Assembly (NCBI GenBank): GCA_017631215.1
Contig: JAGBTR010000110.1
Coordinates: forward strand, 1-7,310
DNA: 7,310 bases
Reading direction: 5' to 3'
DNA from: Clostridia bacterium
GTDB lineage: Bacteria; Bacillota; Clostridia; Oscillospirales; CAG-272
Part shown: piece by piece, positions 1 to 6,658 of the stretch
How positions within the stretch are numbered: the stretch's first letter is position 1
How the letters are laid out: every line of letters starts with the position of its first letter
Translations under genes and position numbers: made by a program
Notes under the pieces: generated by a model
What the model saw: the letters and a program-made list of their open reading frames with translations, nothing else
Told to the model about the DNA's origin: nothing
Databases searched by the model: none

Positions 1-150
1 GCAGATGCCTCGTCTTGTTCGGCACCGCCTCCAAGACGGGTTGGGCAGGAGATCTATGCCCGACTTTGGGCAAACTCGCCGCCCACATATCGAAATTGGG
101 GGAGTGCGGCTGAAACCGTTTTGCACAATGGCAGAGAGGGACATCAATGA
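1..150 (+). other. Left edge, possible 3' end of an unidentified gene
   Basis: Two plus-strand frames enter from the left edge without a start. One stops at 111-113 (contains CLVLFGTASKTGW...HISKLGECG). The other stops at 148-150 (contains QEIYARLWANSPPTYRNWG). Either could be the last codons of a gene convergent with dnaA, but I recognise neither and neither has enough length to judge. A third frame starting at ATG 5 runs to 358, but it passes through strong hairpin DNA and does not look like protein. No gene is called here. Confidence 0.2.
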
Positions 151-170
151 ACCCTTAGTAGGAGGGAAAT

Positions 171-398
171 CTTTGGATTTTCCGACGCGAAATTCTGCTT
201 TGCGAAGGTCATTTTCGCAACCGAGGAAAAATGTTGACAAACATTTTTGCCTCGGGGCGGAAATATCGATGGCTTCAGCCCAGCACTACGGGAATCCAAA
301 GGGCAGAGCCCTTTGGTGTGCTTTCTTGCTTCGTTCTTTGCCACAAGGCAAAGAATGAAGGCGCACAGCCCCCGAACGCGCCGCGGAGCGGCTGTGTG
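171..398. repeat. Multi-hairpin intergenic element
   Basis: This stretch is almost continuously self-complementary. CTTTGGATT (171-179) pairs with AATCCAAAG (293-301) as an outer stem. Inside it are TTGCGAA/TTCGCAA (200-206/214-220) and a 15-bp stem with one bulged G (221-235 with 240-255, 4-base loop). To the right follow CCAAAGGGC/GCCCTTTGG (296-304/308-316), which competes with the outer stem, then TTCTTTGCC/GGCAAAGAA (334-342/347-355) and CACAGCC/GGCTGTG (364-370/390-396). No hairpin is followed by a clear T-run, so these are not obvious terminators. The element may be a dispersed palindromic repeat, a structured RNA, or part of the origin; the sequence alone does not decide. Confidence 0.6.
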
Positions 399-471
399 AG
401 GGTAAAGGGAAGAAGTTGTAGGGCATACCCCTCCCCCTCAGCTCCCCCGCCTCCTGTCCATTTTCCAAAGA

Positions 472-498
472 GAATGAATCGAATGAATTGAATGAAAT
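472..498. repeat. 9-bp tandem repeat, GAATGAATN x3
   Basis: Three adjacent 9-mers, GAATGAATC (472-480), GAATGAATT (481-489) and GAATGAAAT (490-498), lie just left of the TAG triplets of the presumed unwinding element. The tract is A/T-rich compared with the GC-rich DNA around 420-460. It could be the duplex region that opens at the origin, or an iteron-like array. Three units is a small number, so a simple slippage repeat is also possible. Confidence 0.6.
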
Positions 499-537
499 AG
501 TAGTAGCCGCAGTAGGGGGTGCGGATTGTGTGGAAAA
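498..537 (+). promoter_or_regulatory. Candidate origin unwinding element (DnaA-trio, GC-rich spacer, DnaA box)
   Basis: Three TAG triplets (498-506) are followed by GC-rich DNA (507-524), with a further in-phase TAG at 513-515, and then a DnaA-box-like TGTGGAAAA (529-537). In B. subtilis the basal unwinding element, read on the equivalent strand, has the same order: repeated TAG-type trios bound by DnaA on single-stranded DNA, a GC-rich segment, and a DnaA box in this orientation. Here the gap from the last consecutive TAG to the box is 22 bases, which may be longer than usual, and only three trios are perfect. The function is inferred from arrangement. Confidence 0.45.
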
Positions 538-977
538 GCCAGAAATCCCTTGCCACACTTCACTTTTTTGATCCGACTTTTTCGCGATTGTCGTGGTAAA
601 AGTACAAGCTTTTTTGAGGACGAAATGAGGAAAACGATGAATCAATCCCATTGTGGGTGAAATTTTTGATTTTTTCCGCGTTTTTTGGGGTAATGTGGAA
701 AAATTTAACCGTGCCACCCTTGTTGAAAAGTCGAACGGTGGGGATGAAAAACGACTCTTTTTGCCGAAATCGCTCACTTTTCCTTGTCTTGTGGAAAAAT
801 CTTCCCACATTCGCTTTTTCCAACGCCTGCCAATACATTCGCGACGTCGGAGGGATATTTTTCTCTGCCTTTTCCTTGTGTTTCTCACAGCGCACTTTTT
901 CCGTAAGGGTTGTGGAAAACTCTGTGGAAACTGTGGGAAAACTGTTTGGAAAGGCTGTTGAAAGCGTCAAAGACGGG

Positions 978-2402
978 TCAGTTTCCCTGAATATCCTTTC
1001 TCAGGTCGGCAATGTCCAGCTGAAGCATCTGGTCGTTCTTCAGCTCGTTTTCGATGATCTCGAACGAGCTCATAATGGTCGAATAGTGGCGATTATAAAT
1101 ATTGGAAATACTGGGGAAGGACATATCGGTCAGCGTGCGGATCAGATAAATGGAGACGTGTCTTGCCCAGGCGATCTCCTTGTTGCGGCGCGCGCTGATG
1201 ATATCCTCGCGGTGGATGTTGTACTTTTTGAAAATGGCGGAAAAGACCTTGTCGATGGTGACGTTGGTCGGCTCGCCGCCGCCGATCAGCTCGGCAATGC
1301 AGGAATGTGCCAGCTCCATATTGATGGGCTTACCCGACAGGAAGGTGATGGCGCCCAGCTTTTTGATGGCACCCTCGATCTGACGGATATTGGAGCGCAG
1401 ATTCTCGGCCAAGAACATCAGCACGTCGGGGGGGAGCGTGATGCGGTTTTGCTCTGCCTTTTGCTGAATGATGGCAATGCGAAGCTCCAGATCAGGCGGC
1501 TGGATATCTGCGGTCAGACCCCACTCGAAGCGGCTGCGGAGACGCTCGGCCAGGGGGTTGATATCGCGCGCGGGACGGTCGGAGGCCAGAATGATCTGCT
1601 TGTTCTCCTGGAACAGCGCGTCGAAGGTGTGGAAAAACTCATCCTGCGTGGCCTCCTTGGAGGCGATGAACTGGATATCGTCGATCAGCAGAACGTCACA
1701 GCTGCGGTATTTGTCGCGGAACTGCTGGGTCGTGCCCTCGCGGATGGAGGCGATCATCTGGTTCATAAAATCCTCGCCCTTGATATAAACGATACGCACG
1801 GCGGGATTGTTCTTTTTGATCTCGTGAATGATGGCACGAAGCAGATGCGTTTTACCCAGACCGCTCTGACCGTAGATAAACAGCGGGTTGTACTCGTTGG
1901 ACGCGGGCTTGTGAGCGACGGCATAGCAGGCGGCGTGAGCAAATTTATTGGACTCGCCGATGATGAAATTGTCAAAGGTATAATTGAGAAGCTGCTTGGT
2001 GATGGGATCGAGCGAATCGCTGTCGATCTCCTCGTCGGTCGGGATCTTGGCCTCAATAAACTCCTCAAAGGTGGGTGTGGGAGGCTGCTCCTTGGCTTCG
2101 AATTTCAGCAGGTCGCTGGCCATTTTGGAGTAGAGTGTGGGACCGCGATAGGTAAGCTTGATCTCAATGGGAAAACCGAGAATGTCGCAGAAAAACTGTG
2201 TGATCTGCTCCTTGAAGCGCTTTTGGACGGTGTGGCACTTGAATTCGGACGTCGTGCAAAGGGTGATAACGTCGTTTTCAAAGCCGATGACCTGCATATC
2301 ACCAAACCACAGATTGACCGACTCCGTGCTCAGGGTTTGATGAAATTTTTCGCGCACCTGCTCCCAGATAGCGGAGATATCCTCGAGGTAAGGATGTGAC
2401 AT
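978..2402 (-). CDS. dnaA: Chromosomal replication initiator protein DnaA
   Basis: This 474-residue AAA+ initiator binds DnaA boxes, melts the origin and helps load the helicase. Domain I (about 1-90) is followed by a short acidic linker rich in E, P and T (about 100-130). The AAA+ core has Walker A GQSGLGKT (178-185), Walker B VLLIDD (237-242), sensor I around S274-D275-R276, the box VII arginine in LRSRF (R291) and sensor II NIRQIEGA with R340. Domain IV (about 380-474) carries the helix-turn-helix. Its usual GGRDHTTV signature reads NRHYSTIM (437-444), so the conserved Asp and His become His439 and Tyr440, and the usual ARPRQ region reads AWARH. The length is normal for the family. The ATG at 2402 is supported by AAAGGAAGG eight bases upstream and an upstream promoter. 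The gene is divergent from the copper ATPase, and no dnaN follows. Confidence 0.97.
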   Translation of the reverse strand: MSHPYLEDISAIWEQVREKFHQTLSTESVNLWFGDMQVIGFENDVITLCTTSEFKCHTVQKRFKEQITQFFCDILGFPIEIKLTYRGPTLYSKMASDLLKFEAKEQPPTPTFEEFIEAKIPTDEEIDSDSLDPITKQLLNYTFDNFIIGESNKFAHAACYAVAHKPASNEYNPLFIYGQSGLGKTHLLRAIIHEIKKNNPAVRIVYIKGEDFMNQMIASIREGTTQQFRDKYRSCDVLLIDDIQFIASKEATQDEFFHTFDALFQENKQIILASDRPARDINPLAERLRSRFEWGLTADIQPPDLELRIAIIQQKAEQNRITLPPDVLMFLAENLRSNIRQIEGAIKKLGAITFLSGKPINMELAHSCIAELIGGGEPTNVTIDKVFSAIFKKYNIHREDIISARRNKEIAWARHVSIYLIRTLTDMSFPSISNIYNRHYSTIMSSFEIIENELKNDQMLQLDIADLRKDIQGN

Positions 2403-2410
2403 AAATTTGA

Positions 2411-2419
2411 CCTTCCTTT
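2411..2419 (-). promoter_or_regulatory. Ribosome binding site of dnaA
   Basis: On the minus strand AAAGGAAGG ends eight bases before the ATG at 2402-2400. This supports the start that gives the standard DnaA N-terminus (MSHPYLEDISAIWEQV). Confidence 0.75.
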
Positions 2420-2464
2420 ATGTAAAAAATCGACATTTGCGTGTAGTATAACTATATATATTAT

Positions 2465-2493
2465 ATTATACCATATTATTGGAAAAATTTCAA
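2465..2493 (-). promoter_or_regulatory. dnaA promoter, sigma-A type with extended -10
   Basis: Read on the minus strand: TTGAAA (2493-2488), 17 bases, TATAAT (2470-2465), with TGG directly before the -10. Predicted transcription start is near 2458, giving a leader of roughly 55 bases. Just upstream of the -35 is TTTTCCGCA on the plus strand (2498-2506), one mismatch from the TTTTCCACA box of the origin region, so DnaA autoregulation is possible. The initial transcribed region (2435-2470) is strongly A/T-rich. Confidence 0.8.
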
Positions 2494-2540
2494 GTGTTTT
2501 TCCGCAGAAAAAGAGGGAGAAGAAAAAGAAAGTCGTAAAC

Positions 2541-2570
2541 TTGACAAGGGGGGGTGGGGGGTGGTATAAT
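2541..2570 (+). promoter_or_regulatory. Copper ATPase promoter with G-tract spacer
   Basis: TTGACA (2541-2546), an 18-base spacer, then TATAAT (2565-2570) preceded by TGG (extended -10). The spacer is nearly all G: seven Gs, T, six Gs, T, two Gs (2548-2564). This places transcription start near 2577 and rules out the two earlier in-frame candidate starts at 2554 (GTG) and 2569 (ATG). The -35 boxes of this promoter and of dnaA are about 50 bp apart and diverge. Confidence 0.85.
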
Positions 2571-2579
2571 GAGGATACC
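2563..2579. promoter_or_regulatory. Candidate operator, GGTAT-N7-ATACC
   Basis: A perfect 5-bp inverted repeat, GGTAT (2563-2567) and ATACC (2575-2579), overlaps the -10 element and transcription start, where a repressor would block initiation. Copper repressors of the CsoR type bind sites with TACC...GGTA polarity, the reverse of this one, and no CopY-type TACANNTGTA is present. Five base pairs could arise by chance, partly because of the -10 sequence itself. Confidence 0.25.
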
Positions 2580-2611
2580 GCATAAGCATAATAAGACCCA
2601 ATCAAAAAGAA

Positions 2612-2631
2612 AGGAGAACTCTTCATCTCCT
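2612..2631 (+). promoter_or_regulatory. Shine-Dalgarno sequestering hairpin before the copper ATPase
   Basis: AGGAGA (2612-2617) is the Shine-Dalgarno site and is perfectly complementary to TCTCCT (2626-2631), which directly abuts the ATG at 2632. The loop is eight bases. The stem would hide the whole ribosome binding site. The spacing from AGGAG to ATG is also long, about 15 bases. No other start codon lies in frame between them. The likely meaning is translational control, but a six-pair stem is only moderately stable. Confidence 0.5.
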
Positions 2632-5169
<2,538 letters not shown>

Positions 5170-5173
5170 GGGG

Positions 5174-5208
5174 GAGGACGGAGAGGACGGAGAGGACGGA
5201 GAGGACGA
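5174..5208. repeat. 9-bp tandem repeat, GAGGACGGA x3.8
   Basis: GAGGACGGA occurs three times exactly (5174-5182, 5183-5191, 5192-5200), followed by a partial fourth unit, starting four bases after the copper ATPase stop codon. It is non-coding in the ATPase frame because the TGA at 5167-5169 precedes it. Such arrays vary in copy number by slippage. Confidence 0.85.
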
Positions 5209-5209
5209 T

Positions 5210-5241
5210 GTAGGGGGCTTTTTTGAAAAAAAGCCCCCTAC
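5210..5241. repeat. 15-bp perfect palindrome after the copper ATPase
   Basis: GTAGGGGGCTTTTTT (5210-5224) and its exact complement (5227-5241) are separated by two bases. The A/T arms lie inside the stem and no T-run follows on either strand, so it is not a textbook intrinsic terminator, although its place 40 bp after the ATPase stop suggests a transcript-end role. The downstream ACCCCCAAAAACTTTT tail makes a dispersed intergenic repeat plausible; comparison with the rest of the genome would show this. Confidence 0.65.
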
Positions 5242-5275
5242 GACCCCCAAAAACTTTTATGGAAAAAAGAAATAG

Positions 5276-5389
5276 ATGGAGGGTGGAGCAACTTCCTCTG
5301 TCTAAACAAAAATAAAAGAGAGTGGATAAGGGCTGGTTCTCATAAGGATGTTAAACCGTAGGGCGGGGGCTTGCTCCCGCCGCACACAA
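5276..5389. repeat. Gene-free stretch with one palindrome (5362-5381)
   Basis: No coding region is visible. GGCGGGGGC (5362-5370) pairs with GCTCCCGCC (5373-5381), with one G-U wobble and a two-base loop. AGTGGATAA at 5321-5329 is one mismatch from a classic DnaA box but is isolated. I see nothing else in this stretch. Confidence 0.55.
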
Positions 5390-5423
5390 AAGCCCCGACA
5401 GATTTCAAGGTCTGTCGGGGCTT
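5390..5423 (-). terminator. Intrinsic terminator after the gene remnant
   Basis: A 13-bp perfect stem (5390-5402 with 5411-5423) has an eight-base loop. On the minus strand it ends in GGGGCTTTTG, giving a short U-run, and it begins 12 bases past the stop codon of the remnant at 5436-5546. That position argues that the remnant was once the end of a real gene. Confidence 0.7.
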
Positions 5424-5435
5424 GCTTCTATTCGG

Positions 5436-5546
5436 TTATATACCGAGAATGGTAAAACATTTGTGCTTTTGAAAAACATCCTCAAGCCAATCATTCGCCT
5501 TTCTGTATTGTTCTTGGGACGTTGTATCACCGGCTTCGCCTTTGTA
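5436..5546 (-). pseudogene. 3' remnant of an unidentified gene
   Basis: The last 36 codons of a frame read like real protein (YKGEAGDTTS, then QYRKANDWLEDVFQKHKCF) and end in TAA at 5438-5436, followed directly by an intrinsic terminator. There is no start codon in the open part, and an in-frame TAA (5549-5547) closes it upstream. About 30 bp further up begins the duplicated tRNA end (5578-5605), so the 5' part was probably lost or moved when that junction formed. The family is not recognised. Confidence 0.5.
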
Positions 5547-5577
5547 TTATAAAGGCACAGGGCTCGGTTGTTTTTAT

Positions 5578-5605
5578 TTGGCTGGGGCACTAGGATTCAG
5601 AACCT
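5578..5605 (-). repeat. Duplicated 3' end of tRNA-Gln (presumed attachment-site repeat)
   Basis: Bases 5578-5598 are identical over 21 bp to 6645-6665, the 3' end of the tRNA-Gln gene including its CCA. After one inserted A the match continues (5600-5605 with 6666-6671). The two copies are direct repeats 1,067 bp apart. The rest of the tRNA is absent here, so this is a fragment and not a gene. It is what integration at a tRNA 3' end leaves at the far border. Confidence 0.75.
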
Positions 5606-5700
5606 CGTTTTGCGCGTAAAGAACAGCAAAATTCAAAATGCGGTGCGGCGCAAAACAGCAGATCCTTGCGGATTTGCGTAGCTCCGAATGTAGAAGGCTC
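5606..5700. other. Non-coding filler between repeat and terminator
   Basis: Weak hairpins only, for example GATCC/GGATT around 5661-5673. Short open frames exist on the minus strand but lack RBS and do not look like protein. Confidence 0.4.
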
Positions 5701-5749
5701 ATACAAAAACAAAAGAGAGGAACTTTGTTCCTCTCTTTTGTTTTTGTAT
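5701..5749. terminator. Bidirectional intrinsic terminator
   Basis: A 22-bp perfect inverted repeat (5701-5722 with 5728-5749) has a five-base loop. The core GAGAGGAAC/GTTCCTCTC (5715-5723/5727-5735) is followed by TTTTGTTTTT on the plus strand, and by the same type of run on the minus strand. On the minus strand it lies about 95 bp past the stop of the YcxB-like gene and would end that transcript. Confidence 0.85.
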
Positions 5750-5787
5750 AAAGGCTACGAAAAAGATATTTTTGTCGTTCCTTAATA

Positions 5788-5798
5788 AGGATTCGAAC
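5788..5798 (-). repeat. 11-bp copy of a tRNA T-arm sequence
   Basis: AGGATTCGAAC here is identical to 6659-6669 in the tRNA-Gln T-arm and is also in direct orientation. The flanking bases do not form a T-stem or acceptor, so no tRNA is present. It may be a relic of another tRNA-targeted insertion, or chance. Confidence 0.35.
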
Positions 5799-5842
5799 TC
5801 CCACGGTGCTTCTTTGATGACAAAAAAGACGCTACTTTAATA

Positions 5843-6391
5843 TCATTTATAGACATCAATATTTGCACATTTTGATCTCACAAAATCGAGGAAATTATTA
5901 TACTGTTCTTTAGATTCAAAGCAGGACAACGGCAATATATATGACATTACATTATTCACATGGATATATACAACCTTGTCAGTAATTACACTCACTCTTT
6001 CAATAGCAGAATATTTTTGCTCTGTTTTGTTATCGGGAGTAATTTCAACAAAACTTTCGTCGTAAAATTCTATCTCAGAAATAGGAGAATATCCCATTTT
6101 TCCTTTTGCTTTGAGGGATTTAATATTACTTTTTAATATCCAACAAAACAGCGGATTCAAAAGCAATTCAAACAATACAAGCAAAATAACATATGGAATT
6201 ATGCCAATCCAAGCATATGCTGAAAATTCTCCTCTGAATAAAGAAAGAAAGGAAATAGCAACAAAAAGAATCGCTATTGTAATTCGAAAACTCAGCATCT
6301 GTTTTCTGCCATATGGAGATTTGATTGTCCAAAAAGTATTGTAATTAAGGTAATCATTGTCATTTAAATTGATGTGAAACTTAAAATGCAT
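5843..6391 (-). CDS. YcxB-like two-helix membrane protein
   Basis: The product is 182 residues. A short N-terminal part (HFKFHINLNDNDYLNYNTF) is followed by two hydrophobic helices (about 34-52 and 60-85), a basic stretch (KSLKAKGK, 92-98) and a soluble C-terminal domain with GYSPISEIEFYDESFVE (100-116), YSAIERV (127-133) and YILPLSCF...KEQYNNFLDF (151-170). This order and wording fit the YcxB-like family, a poorly understood membrane-anchored domain. The ATG at 6391 is preceded by AAGGCGGTG and a strong promoter. The gene is A/T-rich in contrast to dnaA and the copper ATPase, and lies inside the tRNA-bounded segment, so horizontal acquisition is likely. The substrate and role are unknown. 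Confidence 0.75.
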   Translation of the reverse strand: MHFKFHINLNDNDYLNYNTFWTIKSPYGRKQMLSFRITIAILFVAISFLSLFRGEFSAYAWIGIIPYVILLVLFELLLNPLFCWILKSNIKSLKAKGKMGYSPISEIEFYDESFVEITPDNKTEQKYSAIERVSVITDKVVYIHVNNVMSYILPLSCFESKEQYNNFLDFVRSKCANIDVYK

Positions 6392-6414
6392 AATTTCACC
6401 GCCTTTCTATTTTT

Positions 6415-6443
6415 AGTATATCATAAAATCGTGGGGATTGCAA
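6415..6443 (-). promoter_or_regulatory. Promoter of the YcxB-like gene
   Basis: Minus strand: TTGCAA (6443-6438), 17 bases, TATACT (6420-6415), with TGA before the -10. The predicted transcript begins near 6408, leaving a leader of about 17 bases that just includes the ribosome binding site AAGGCGGTG (6396-6404). Confidence 0.75.
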
Positions 6444-6466
6444 GGCGTTTGCGGGAAATTGCGGGC

Positions 6467-6598
6467 GGGCACTAGGGTACTCGCCTGCGGCGAGAATTCT
6501 TCGCCGAGCCTCTCGTGAGCGAGCTCCCGACGGCTTTCGGCTCGAATGCGAACCTAATTCTGCGTCGCTTCGCTCGCAGAGCGAGCCTCGAAGCGACG
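6467..6598. repeat. GC-rich multi-hairpin element between the YcxB-like gene and tRNA-Gln
   Basis: The stretch opens with GGGCACTAGG (6467-6476), a 10-bp copy of tRNA-Gln 3' sequence, and ends against an inverted copy of the tRNA end (6599-6613). Between them are CTCGCC/GGCGAG (6480-6485/6489-6494), CTCG/CGAG (6512-6515/6520-6523) inside GAGCC/GGCTC (6506-6510/6539-6543), and a long stem, CGTCGCTTCG/CGAAGCGACG (6563-6572/6589-6598) capped by CTCGC/GCGAG (6573-6577/6581-6585). It contrasts sharply in composition with the neighbouring A/T-rich gene. No credible coding frame is present. It may be a mobile palindromic repeat or a structured RNA. Confidence 0.6.
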
Positions 6599-6658
6599 AG
6601 TGCCCCAGCCAACGCAAAAAGGACACCCGAAGGTGTCCTTTGCGTTGGCTGGGGCACT
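6599..6658. repeat. 27-bp inverted duplication of the tRNA-Gln 3' end around the terminator
   Basis: Bases 6632-6658 and 6599-6627 are reverse complements over 27 bp, except for two extra A in the left arm, with CGAA (6628-6631) as the loop. The right arm takes in the last 13 bases of the tRNA gene including CCA; the left arm is a mirror copy of them. Confidence 0.85.
6616..6641 (-). terminator. tRNA-Gln terminator with UUCG tetraloop
   Basis: Minus strand: AAAGGACACC, TTCG loop, GGTGTCC, then TTTTT (6620-6616). It starts five bases after the CCA end. A C(UUCG)G cap is an especially stable tetraloop. Confidence 0.85.

Larger units (their letters stand above)
460..965. other. oriC: Probable chromosomal replication origin (oriC) with DnaA-box cluster
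   Basis: The non-coding 3' flank of dnaA holds four exact copies of TGTGGAAAA, all in the same orientation, at 529-537, 694-702, 790-798 and 911-919. Close variants are TGTTGAAAA (721-729), TTTCTCACA (881-889), TGTGGAAAC (923-931), TGTGGGAAA (932-940) and TGTTGAAAG (956-964). The last group forms a tight cluster next to the dnaA stop codon. The reverse complement TTTTCCACA fits the relaxed DnaA-box consensus TTWTNCACA, whereas the classic TTATCCACA does not occur here. Low-GC stretches (655-706) and the unwinding-like element at 498-537 add to the case. dnaA-adjacent origins are the rule in Bacillota. No dnaN is visible within 980 bp downstream of dnaA. Confidence 0.7.

Noticed and set aside
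472..498. CRISPR array
   Set aside because: The 9-bp units have no spacers between them, and no cas gene or 25-40-bp repeat occurs anywhere in the window.
286..970. Overlapping minus-strand open frames downstream of dnaA (possible dnaN or small genes)
   Set aside because: Translations are rich in Lys/Arg/Phe/Ser with no resemblance to the DnaN sliding clamp, lack RBS, and arise from the DnaA-box repeats and hairpins.
651..2399. Long plus-strand open frame of 582 codons opposite dnaA
   Set aside because: It is the antisense shadow of dnaA: the minus strand gives a complete DnaA with all AAA+ motifs, promoter and RBS, while this frame has low-complexity sequence and no initiation signals.
2435..2480. 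A/T-rich tract upstream of dnaA as the unwinding site
   Set aside because: It is explained by the dnaA promoter and initial transcribed region; only one weak box (2498-2506) is near, and the TAG-GC-box order is found on the other side of dnaA.
2554..2631. Upstream extension of the copper ATPase (26 extra codons from 2554)
   Set aside because: The -10 element at 2565-2570 lies inside this extension, so the message begins after it; the heavy-metal domain starts properly at the ATG at 2632.
5321..5329. AGTGGATAA as a DnaA box
   Set aside because: One mismatch, isolated, far from the origin region and of the type not used there.
5405..5590. 61-codon minus-strand frame starting inside the tRNA-end repeat
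   Set aside because: It starts in the tRNA fragment and runs through a terminator; the alternative frame at 5436-5546 ends just before that terminator and reads more like protein.
6396..6657. Minus-strand open frames across the GC-rich hairpin element
   Set aside because: Arg/Ser-rich translations come from palindromic DNA, with no RBS.
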